Shown piece by piece: positions 14,535-20,947 of a stretch of DNA of 28,596 nt (positions within the stretch are counted from its first letter, which is position 1; every line of letters begins with the position of its first letter). Origin of the DNA: JABDGZ01 sp964487685 (GTDB lineage: Bacteria > Omnitrophota > Gorgyraeia > Zapsychrales > Fredricksoniimonadaceae). Location of the stretch: the NCBI GenBank assembly GCA_964487685.1, contig CAZASA010000025.1, positions 1 through 28,596 of the forward strand. The letters are read 5' to 3'. Under the pieces are notes generated by a model. That model was given only the letters and a program-made list of their open reading frames with translations, had not been told where the DNA came from and searched no databases. The translations under genes and the position numbers were made by a program.

Positions 14535-16052
14535 ATGAAAAAGTTATTAACCCCATTAATAACCGTCATTTTAACGATATTCTGCTTCTCTTCTATTGAA
14601 GCTCAAATACCGATTGGATATGATCTTGACTTGCATTTACTGAATTGGATAAAATCCAATGTCAGCCAAAGCACCCATCTGCCGTTAAGTTTTTATATCC
14701 CCCCTCAAGCAAAGAAGCAGATCTACCAACAGATGGATTCTTCAGGCCAAATAAATGGTGCCATTGAGCGGACGATCACCAAGGAAGGCCTGGATATTTA
14801 TGATGGGGCAGTCTATCAAATAGTGTTAACGATGGCAGGCGGCTCCCAAGATCTTCAACAGGCATTTGTGCCGCTTGATTATTATTGGAGAGGATCTATT
14901 GGAAAACTTGGGAGTGATATCCGGTCAGGATATCCGATAAACCTTTTTGTCTATGATACCAAGCATCCTGAAGCTGTAAGTTCGGATAACAATAGTTTTG
15001 GCCGGCGCGGGTTTATTTTCCGTATCATTGATGCTAATGGGGAATTTTTGGTCAACGACCCTAAAGACGGCAGTAAGACCATGGCTGGTTTCCCCCAGGA
15101 AGACCGCCTTCATTGGGTTGATTGGAAGCCGGTTGCCGGGGAAAACGCTTGGGTGGTTATGGCTTCGATGCAGCTTTATTATAAAAAATATTGTGATCCA
15201 AGCAAGGACACTTGTAATTATGATACTAATAGCGTCGAGATTCGTTTATCCGAGGAATTAGCGCGTGCCGCGATGATGCTGCAATCGCAATGCGGGGGCA
15301 TTCGCATGGCCCCATTGGGCACGTACATGGCATTATCCAAGAAAGACAAACGGAACTTCACCAATAACAACTGGTGGTATGAGCATATTTCAACGGAGAA
15401 TAATATATCCTGGTACGCAGCCTTGCGTATGTTGTATCAGATAACCGGCAAGACTGAATATAAACAGGCCATGGATGGTATTGAAAAATACATGCATTTT
15501 GTGTGGGACACTAAGGAAAGGATATTCCAGCAAGGAGCCTACGAAATCAATGGCCAATGGGTCATTAGCCGTGAACATTTTGCGTTGGATGTCCAAACGT
15601 GGGGCCTGGATTGTTTTGGCCCTCAAAAGCTTGATGCCTGGTTTGGACAGGGAGCGTCCTTCCATATGTGGCAAGCGGCTAAAAAGCATGCGGGTTTTTT
15701 TGATGCTCAGGATCAGATCACGGGTGTCGGTTTCACCGATGAACATGATCGGATCTCAGTGGAATGGACCGCGGGAGCGATCATAGCCTTGGAAGGGCTA
15801 GGGGAATATTATATGAAAACAAATCCCGTGTGGGGCCAGGAAGCCAGTAACGATAAAATGACCATGCGACGATCTATGGAGAAATTGCGGTATAAGATAT
15901 CAGATACTCAAGAGGCGTATAGCTATTCTTCCCGAAGAGGATGGGTTCCGTTTGGATGGAATTCCCATGATCCAAGGGTCATGAGCATGGCATCCACCGG
16001 CTGGATGATCTTTGTTGATGCCGGTGTCAATCCATTTTGGTTTATTCACTGA
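14535..16052 (+). CDS. Secreted six-hairpin-type glycosidase-like protein, 505 aa
   Basis: Residues 1-23 are a signal peptide (M-K-K then a hydrophobic core, cut after S-I-E-A). The mature protein has a beta-rich N-terminal part (to about 220). A helical C-terminal part then recalls (alpha/alpha)6 toroid glycosidases: N-N-I-S-W-Y-A-A-L-R-M-L-Y-Q-I-T-G-K, then A-L-D-V-Q-T-W-G-L, and later S-V-E-W-T-A-G-A. Aromatic and acidic residues in these helices suit carbohydrate binding, but I cannot name the catalytic pair or the GH family. It is preceded by its own promoter and a riboswitch candidate, so expression is probably tied to c-di-GMP or another ligand. The neighbouring gene encodes a secreted carbohydrate-binding-like protein. 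Confidence 0.6.
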   Translation: MKKLLTPLITVILTIFCFSSIEAQIPIGYDLDLHLLNWIKSNVSQSTHLPLSFYIPPQAKKQIYQQMDSSGQINGAIERTITKEGLDIYDGAVYQIVLTMAGGSQDLQQAFVPLDYYWRGSIGKLGSDIRSGYPINLFVYDTKHPEAVSSDNNSFGRRGFIFRIIDANGEFLVNDPKDGSKTMAGFPQEDRLHWVDWKPVAGENAWVVMASMQLYYKKYCDPSKDTCNYDTNSVEIRLSEELARAAMMLQSQCGGIRMAPLGTYMALSKKDKRNFTNNNWWYEHISTENNISWYAALRMLYQITGKTEYKQAMDGIEKYMHFVWDTKERIFQQGAYEINGQWVISREHFALDVQTWGLDCFGPQKLDAWFGQGASFHMWQAAKKHAGFFDAQDQITGVGFTDEHDRISVEWTAGAIIALEGLGEYYMKTNPVWGQEASNDKMTMRRSMEKLRYKISDTQEAYSYSSRRGWVPFGWNSHDPRVMSMASTGWMIFVDAGVNPFWFIH

Positions 16053-16075
16053 TCTCACCGTCTCGGCAGGACAGC

Positions 16076-16104
16076 TTGTTTTCTTCCCTCACAGCTGGTA
16101 TACT
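16076..16104 (+). promoter_or_regulatory. Sigma70-type promoter of the CBM-like gene
   Basis: TTGTTT (16076-16081), 17 bp, TATACT (16099-16104). It places transcription start at about 16111. This excludes the upstream in-frame TTG at 16104 as a start codon and supports ATG 16164. Confidence 0.6.
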
Positions 16105-16163
16105 TGAAAAAGTTAATGAACTTTATCAACGATGGGAAAGTAAAGCAAAAGGAGATCAATTTT

Positions 16164-16802
16164 ATGCTGCAACAAAGTAACAAGGCCCGTTTTTTTTCAA
16201 TTGTTTTGACCATTGCTCTTTTGTTTTTGGTTCCGTTGTCCTATGCGGCGGATAATACGGCCCCGGCGGCCTCCCCAAAGCAATTTCAAAAGTTTGTCGT
16301 TTATAAGGACAAACCTTCTGCCGGCCATTATGTTGCTTCGGGTTTTATGCCTGATGGGAATTGTGTGGCCATCAATGATGTTTGGCTTGATAACTGCAAT
16401 GGGAACAGAAGTTGTATTCAACTTAAGTTCAACAGGGATTGCACGGCCACAGGCACTGGTTGGGCAGGGGTATATTGGCTGGATCCGGCCAATAATTGGG
16501 GTGATAATAAAGGCGGCTATAATTTGACCGGGGCCCAAAAGCTGGTTTTTTGGGCGAGGGGAGAAAAAGGCGGGGAGGTTGTTACATTTAAAATGGGTGG
16601 GATCGGCATGGGGCATGCCTATCCTGATTCTGATTCCGCCACGAGCGACCCCATCACCTTGACCAAGGAATGGAAACAATATTCCATCGATCTGAAAGAC
16701 AAAGACTTGACCAGGATCATCGGTGGTTTTGGCTGGGTAGGTACCGCCAAAGAAAATCAATCGAACATTATTTTTTATGTAGCGGATATTTCTTATCAAT
16801 AA
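16164..16802 (+). CDS. Secreted carbohydrate-binding-like beta-sandwich protein, 212 aa
   Basis: ATG 16164 is preceded by AAAGGAG at ideal distance. It gives a textbook signal peptide ending L-S-Y-A-A (about residue 28). The mature part is rich in aromatic, Gly and Asn residues. It has four Cys in a short region (D-G-N-C to R-D-C), probably two disulfides in the periplasm or outside. The second half, L-V-F-W-A-R-G, V-T-F-K-M-G-G, E-W-K-Q-Y-S-I-D-L, G-G-F-G-W-V, follows the strand pattern of jelly-roll carbohydrate-binding modules attached to glycosidases. It has no catalytic motif, so a sugar-binding or surface role is likely. It sits just downstream of the glycosidase under its own promoter. 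Confidence 0.6.
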   Translation: MLQQSNKARFFSIVLTIALLFLVPLSYAADNTAPAASPKQFQKFVVYKDKPSAGHYVASGFMPDGNCVAINDVWLDNCNGNRSCIQLKFNRDCTATGTGWAGVYWLDPANNWGDNKGGYNLTGAQKLVFWARGEKGGEVVTFKMGGIGMGHAYPDSDSATSDPITLTKEWKQYSIDLKDKDLTRIIGGFGWVGTAKENQSNIIFYVADISYQ

Positions 16803-16803
16803 A

Positions 16804-16832
16804 TTGACAAAGATTTTAAATCGATCTATACT
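16804..16832 (+). promoter_or_regulatory. Near-consensus sigma70-type promoter of the pyk leader
   Basis: TTGACA (16804-16809), 17-bp spacer, TATACT (16827-16832): the strongest promoter in the window. It begins 1 bp after the previous stop. Predicted start at about 16839. Confidence 0.8.
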
Positions 16833-16838
16833 GCATAG

Positions 16839-16955
16839 GTAGGTTAATTTTTAACAGATTCCACGGCTTTGGCAAGGGTGTCGAATGCGCGTGGATCAGA
16901 TTGGACGATGCAGCCCAATGGCTCCCAACAACGAGACATTGGGCTTTTTATTTCT
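16839..16955 (+). ncRNA. Structured leader or small RNA with competing hairpins upstream of pyruvate kinase
   Basis: Between the strong promoter and the pyk start lies a leader of about 117 nt. CCACG (16861-16865) pairs with CGTGG (16890-16894). ATTGG (16900-16904) can pair with CCAAT (16915-16919) as an antiterminator, in competition with the terminator stem at 16912-16945. It is not a riboswitch family I know. It could be an attenuator controlling pyk or an independent small RNA. Confidence 0.55.
16912..16952 (+). terminator. Intrinsic terminator within the pyk leader
   Basis: AGCCCAATG (16912-16920) pairs perfectly with CATTGGGCT (16937-16945), followed by TTTTATTTCT. It ends only a few bases before the pyk ATG (16956), so most transcripts should stop there unless the hairpin is prevented. 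Confidence 0.85.
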
Positions 16956-17996
16956 ATGAGACCCAAAGCCCAAATAATATGCACCATCGGACCATCCAGT
17001 CAGGGGCCATCGGCATTACTGGGGATGGCGCAAGCAGGGATGGACGTCGCCAGGATCAATTTTTCACATGGTAATCATTTTTTATACCGGGCTTTTATTG
17101 ATGGTATCCGTTGCGTCAACCAGAAACACGGCCAACATATCCGGATTTTGCAGGACCTTGAGGGTTATCGATTACGCATTGGCCATTTGAAGGCCCCGGT
17201 GGTCCTGAAAGAAGGACAGGAGATCTGGATGGCCAAGATGCATGTGGGCATGGGGGAAGCGATACCGCTAGAATCCGAATTGCCGATCGCCAATATCGTG
17301 CCGGGAATGAATATCTATGTGGATGACGGGATGATCTTGCTAAAAGTCCTGGAAAGTACTTACCAGGCATTACGTATTAAAGTCATTTATCCCGGAGTGA
17401 TCAAATCACGCAAGGGTGTCAATATACCGGAATTGAAATTCCCCAGGGATGTATTGACGGCCAAGGACAAAAAAGACATTGAATTCGGCATCCATTGCCA
17501 TGTTGATTATATCGCCCAGTCTTTCGTGCGCAATCGCTGGGACATTGAACATGTCATGGAGCGGGTGAGGCCCCATTTACCGCAGTGCAAGATCATTGCC
17601 AAGATCGATAACCAGGAGGGCCTGGACAATATCGATGAGATCATCGATGTTTGCGATGGGATCATGGTAGCGCGCGGGGACCTGGGAGTTTCCTTGCCGA
17701 TGTGGCAGGTGCCGGTGGCCCAAAAAGATATTATCAACCGCTGTAATAGGAAAGGTAAGATGGTCATTACCGCGACACAGATGTTAGAAAGCATGGTCAA
17801 TTCTCCCAGGCCGACAAGGGCAGAGGTCAGCGATGTGGCCAATGCGGTCCTGGACGGTACCGATGCAGTTATGCTTTCTGCCGAAACCGCCGTTGGCAAT
17901 TTTCCCGTTGAAAGTGTCAGGATGATGCGTGAGATCGTTGATTTTACCCATGAGGCGTATCCCTCCCTAGGCTTCCAGGCGATCGAAGCACTCTAA
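16956..17996 (+). CDS. pyk: Pyruvate kinase, short form without C-terminal domain, 346 aa
   Basis: Catalyses phosphoenolpyruvate + ADP to pyruvate + ATP, the last glycolytic step. The A and B domains are complete. R33, N35 and S37 are in A-R-I-N-F-S-H-G, D67 follows, then K216 in I-A-K-I-D-N-Q-E-G, A-R-G-D242-L-G, and T274 in T-A-T-Q-M-L-E-S-M-V, with the D-G-T-D-A-V-M-L-S-A-E-T-A ending. The usual allosteric C-terminal domain (about 120 residues) is absent, because the frame stops right after the barrel. Two substitutions stand out: the metal-ligand Glu of K-I-E-N is Asp218, and the residue equivalent to Glu117 (which sets K+ dependence) is Arg72. The frame is open from 16869, but ATG 16956 begins the conserved R-P-K-A-Q-I-I-C-T-I-G-P. 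No Shine-Dalgarno sequence precedes it, only the terminator. Confidence 0.9.
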   Translation: MRPKAQIICTIGPSSQGPSALLGMAQAGMDVARINFSHGNHFLYRAFIDGIRCVNQKHGQHIRILQDLEGYRLRIGHLKAPVVLKEGQEIWMAKMHVGMGEAIPLESELPIANIVPGMNIYVDDGMILLKVLESTYQALRIKVIYPGVIKSRKGVNIPELKFPRDVLTAKDKKDIEFGIHCHVDYIAQSFVRNRWDIEHVMERVRPHLPQCKIIAKIDNQEGLDNIDEIIDVCDGIMVARGDLGVSLPMWQVPVAQKDIINRCNRKGKMVITATQMLESMVNSPRPTRAEVSDVANAVLDGTDAVMLSAETAVGNFPVESVRMMREIVDFTHEAYPSLGFQAIEAL

Positions 17997-18014
17997 GCAC
18001 TCTAAGCACTCTAA
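17988..18014 (+). repeat. Three tandem 9-bp repeats spanning the pyk stop codon
   Basis: GCACTCTAA is repeated three times without interruption. Each unit reads Ala-Leu-stop in the pyk frame, so the stop codon itself has been triplicated. Confidence 0.9.
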
Positions 18015-18023
18015 GCTATTGAG

Positions 18024-18052
18024 TTGCACAGGACAATTTATTTTGATATTCT
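18024..18052 (+). promoter_or_regulatory. Sigma70-type promoter of the GT-C/sqdB operon
   Basis: TTGCAC (18024-18029), 17 bp, TATTCT (18047-18052). The predicted transcription start (about 18058-18061) falls on or just before ATG 18061, implying a leaderless message and excluding GTG 18055. Confidence 0.6.
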
Positions 18053-18060
18053 AAGTGACA

Positions 18061-19776
18061 ATGCTTTTGAATATCAAACTGCTTTCGATCATTATCATCT
18101 CCTGTTTAGGGATCATCGTTTATTCCAACACGTACCACTGCTCGTTTCATTTCGATGATTTTTCTTCCATTGTCACTAATCCTAATATCAGGCATATCCA
18201 TGACCTGCATCATATTTGGAAAAATTGGCCCAGCCGTTTTATAACCTATCTTTCCATTGCGCTTAATTACCATTTTTATGGGGTCAATGTTTACGGCTAT
18301 CACCTGGTGAATTTTCTGGTCCATTTGATTACATCACTTTTGGTTTGGTGGCTGGTGCGATTGACCCTTTTGACCCCCGCCATGAAGGGTAATAAGATCG
18401 CCGATCATGGGGACTGGGTCGCTTTATTTGCCGGGTTAATTTTTTTGACGCATCCGCTCCAGACCCAAGCGGTGACCTATATTATCCAGCGGGCCGCTTC
18501 CATGGCAACCATGTTTTACGTGGCATCTTTATGCCTTTATATTAAATCAAGGCTCTTACAGCATGAAAAGTCAGCATCTAAATATTATATCGGTTCTTTG
18601 ATCTGTGCTGTTTTTGCCATGTTCTGCAAAGAAATGGCCATAAGTTTGCCGTTGATGGTCTTGCTTTATGAATATAGTTTTTTCCCCTCCAATGACCGCT
18701 TGAAATCCAAAAGCCTTGGGCCTTATTGGTTCATCTTAGGGGCCCTTCTTTTGACCATGGTATTGACCCATTCAGTTAATTTTCAAGAGTTAAGGCGCGC
18801 GACAGAAAAACCGTCAGAATTATCGTCAGTACAATATTTGATGGTCCAGTTTAGGGTGATAGTCACCTATTTAAGGTTGGTCATTTTGCCCCTTGGCCAG
18901 AATATTGATTATGATTATCCTGCCGCTAAAACTATCTTTGGATTCTCGACGTTAATGAGCTTCCTGTTCTTGGGGGCTATCCTCATAGCAGCGAAAAAAC
19001 TATACTCAAAATACACCCTGATATCATTTTCGATCCTCTGGTTCTTTTTGGCCTTATTGCCTGAATCAAGCTTTTGGCCGATCCGGGATGTTATTGTTGA
19101 ACACAGGCTTTATTTGCCGATGGTGGGCTACAGTTTATTTCTGGTTAGCGGCGCCTATTATTGGTGGGGTAAGGATAATTTCAGGTCCATGGCCATAGTC
19201 CTGTCGATGATCATCGCCTGCAACGCCGTCTTGACCTTTGAAAGGAACAAAACCTGGAAAAATGAGTTTACTTTATGGGATGATACTGTGCATAAGTCTC
19301 CCCATAAAGCGAGGCCGTATATTAATCGTGGTCTTGCCAGATATAATGAAGCGAATTTTGCAAAGGCGGTGCTTGATTATAACAGGGCCATCGAACTGGA
19401 TCCTGATGCCAGTGATGTTTTTTACGATCGTGGGCTTGCCAATGAAATTATGCGCCAATTTAATGCGGCTATCGCTGATTATAATAGCTGTATTAAAATT
19501 GACCCTAAGAATGCGGACGCCTATTACAATCAAGGCAATGCTTATTTTAAAGAAGGCAGATTTGATCTGGCGATCGATGATTTTACCAAAGCCATCAAGA
19601 TAAACCCTCGCCAGGCCGATCCCTATAATAATCGCGGGCTGGCCTATTCGAAATTAGGGAATTTCGATCAGGCTTTTAGTGATTACAGTAGGGCCATTAA
19701 ATTAAACCCTAAAGACAGGGATGCGTACCATAATTTAGGTCTCTTAAAACAGAATCAGGAATGGATTAATCGATGA
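18061..19776 (+). CDS. TMTC-like GT-C membrane glycosyltransferase with TPR tail, 571 aa
   Basis: The N-terminal 390 residues hold about ten membrane helices. The GT-C signature F-H-F-D-D follows the first helix (about residue 32) and carries the catalytic Asp pair in the first outer loop. Conserved segments H-P-L-Q-T-Q-A-V-T-Y-I, R-A-A-S-M, K-E-M-A-I-S-L-P and E-H-R-L-Y-L-P-M-V-G are those of TMTC-type proteins, which in animals are protein O-mannosyltransferases using dolichol-linked sugar. The last 160 residues are four TPR units, probably facing the periplasm or acceptor side. The start ATG 18061 gives the same N-terminal length as the paralogue at 20948. The stop overlaps the sqdB start (ATGA). 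It probably transfers a lipid-linked sugar onto protein or lipid; donor and acceptor are unknown. Confidence 0.82.
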   Translation: MLLNIKLLSIIIISCLGIIVYSNTYHCSFHFDDFSSIVTNPNIRHIHDLHHIWKNWPSRFITYLSIALNYHFYGVNVYGYHLVNFLVHLITSLLVWWLVRLTLLTPAMKGNKIADHGDWVALFAGLIFLTHPLQTQAVTYIIQRAASMATMFYVASLCLYIKSRLLQHEKSASKYYIGSLICAVFAMFCKEMAISLPLMVLLYEYSFFPSNDRLKSKSLGPYWFILGALLLTMVLTHSVNFQELRRATEKPSELSSVQYLMVQFRVIVTYLRLVILPLGQNIDYDYPAAKTIFGFSTLMSFLFLGAILIAAKKLYSKYTLISFSILWFFLALLPESSFWPIRDVIVEHRLYLPMVGYSLFLVSGAYYWWGKDNFRSMAIVLSMIIACNAVLTFERNKTWKNEFTLWDDTVHKSPHKARPYINRGLARYNEANFAKAVLDYNRAIELDPDASDVFYDRGLANEIMRQFNAAIADYNSCIKIDPKNADAYYNQGNAYFKEGRFDLAIDDFTKAIKINPRQADPYNNRGLAYSKLGNFDQAFSDYSRAIKLNPKDRDAYHNLGLLKQNQEWINR

Positions 19777-20939
19777 AGATCATGGTCCTCGGTGGAGATG
19801 GTTATTTGGGCTGGCCTCAGGCCCTGCATTTTTCAAATAAGGGGCATGATGTCCTGATCATCGACAGCCTGATGAGAAGGCAATTTGACCGGAAGAATAA
19901 ATTTGACAGTTTGATGCCCCTACGTACCTTAAAAAGCAGGGTAAAGGCATGGGAACAGATAACCGGCAAGAAGATCAAGTTCCTTGTCGGTGATACCAGG
20001 GATTATCCGTTCTTATCAAAGGCGATGAAGGAGTTTAAGCCTGATAGCATCGTGCATTTTGCCGAACAGCGCACAGCACCTTATTCCATGATCGACCGGG
20101 AACACGCGGTCTTTACGATGGACAATAATGTCATCGGTACGCTCAATGTGCTTTATGCCATCAAGGATTTTTGTCCCCAATGCCATTTGGTGAAATTAGG
20201 GACCATGGGTGAATATGGAACGCCCAATATCGATATTGAAGAGGGTTTTATTGAGATCACGCATAAGGGCCGCAAGGACAGGCTACCATACCCCAAGCAG
20301 CCCAGCAGTTTTTATCATTTAAGTAAGGTCCACGACAGTCATAATATCATGTTCGCCTGCAAGACCTGGGACTTAAGGGCCACTGACCTGAATCAGGGGG
20401 TGGTTTACGGGGTTGAGACACAAGAGTCCAAATTAGATCCCAGGCTTGCCACCAGGTTCGACTATGATCAGATCTATGGCACTGTTCTAAACCGTTTTTG
20501 TGCCCAGGCGGTGATAGGTTTCCCGCTGACCGTTTATGGGCGGGGAGGACAAACCAGAGGGTATATCAATATTCAGGATACGATGAATTGCATTGAGATC
20601 GCCGTCATGAACCCGGCCCTTCGGGGTGAATACCGGGTCTTTAATCAGTTCGTTGAAACGTTCTCCGTAAGCCAACTGGCCCTGATCGTCGGGCGTTGCG
20701 TGAAGAAATTAGGGTTGGATGTGAAGATCAATCATTTGAACAATCCCAGGGTGGAATCAGAAAAGCATTATTACAATGCCGTGAACACGTCATTGATAAA
20801 GTTGGGCCTTCAACCGCACCTTTTAGAGGACACCGTGCTTGTATCGATCATGAAAAAAGCCCTGGAATTCTCCGGCAGGATCAACAAGAAGCTTCTGAAT
20901 CCTTCAGTGAATTGGCGGAAAACAAAAAATACAATTTAG
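19773..20939 (+). CDS. sqdB: UDP-sulfoquinovose synthase (SqdB/SQD1 type), 388 aa
   Basis: Extended short-chain dehydrogenase that converts UDP-glucose and sulfite into UDP-sulfoquinovose. The N-terminus has the NAD motif G7-G-D-G10-Y-L-G13-W-P. E-Q-R-T-A-P-Y-S-M-I-D-R, G-T-M-G-E-Y-G-T-P-N-I-D-I and S-F-Y181-H-L-S-K185-V-H-D-S-H-N follow. The catalytic T144, Y181 and K185 are offset by one from the Arabidopsis SQD1 numbering I recall (T145, Y182, K186). N-Q-G-V-V-Y-G completes the family pattern, and length is typical. It overlaps the upstream GT-C gene by 4 nt and ends 8 bp before the second GT-C gene, so all three form one operon. No sqdC/sqdX-like transferase is visible, which makes the flanking GT-C proteins the candidate users of the sulfosugar. 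Confidence 0.88.
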   Translation: MKIMVLGGDGYLGWPQALHFSNKGHDVLIIDSLMRRQFDRKNKFDSLMPLRTLKSRVKAWEQITGKKIKFLVGDTRDYPFLSKAMKEFKPDSIVHFAEQRTAPYSMIDREHAVFTMDNNVIGTLNVLYAIKDFCPQCHLVKLGTMGEYGTPNIDIEEGFIEITHKGRKDRLPYPKQPSSFYHLSKVHDSHNIMFACKTWDLRATDLNQGVVYGVETQESKLDPRLATRFDYDQIYGTVLNRFCAQAVIGFPLTVYGRGGQTRGYINIQDTMNCIEIAVMNPALRGEYRVFNQFVETFSVSQLALIVGRCVKKLGLDVKINHLNNPRVESEKHYYNAVNTSLIKLGLQPHLLEDTVLVSIMKKALEFSGRINKKLLNPSVNWRKTKNTI

Positions 20940-20947
20940 GGACCCAC

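Noticed and set aside
16104..16163. TTG 16104 as start of the CBM-like protein
   Set aside because: It overlaps the -10 box of a good promoter, while ATG 16164 has an ideal AAAGGAG and yields a proper signal peptide.
16642..16655. Third copy of the AGCGACCCCA word
   Set aside because: It lies inside a coding region reading Ser-Asp-Pro-Ile and lacks the AGGTT partner, so it is taken as chance.
16197..16799. 200-aa reverse-strand ORF opposite the CBM-like gene
   Set aside because: It mirrors the forward gene, which has promoter, ribosome binding site and signal peptide; the reverse frame has none.
20696..20947. N-terminal extension of the second GT-C protein
   Set aside because: This part overlaps sqdB in another frame and is low-quality sequence; the paralogue's N-terminus matches a start at 20948.
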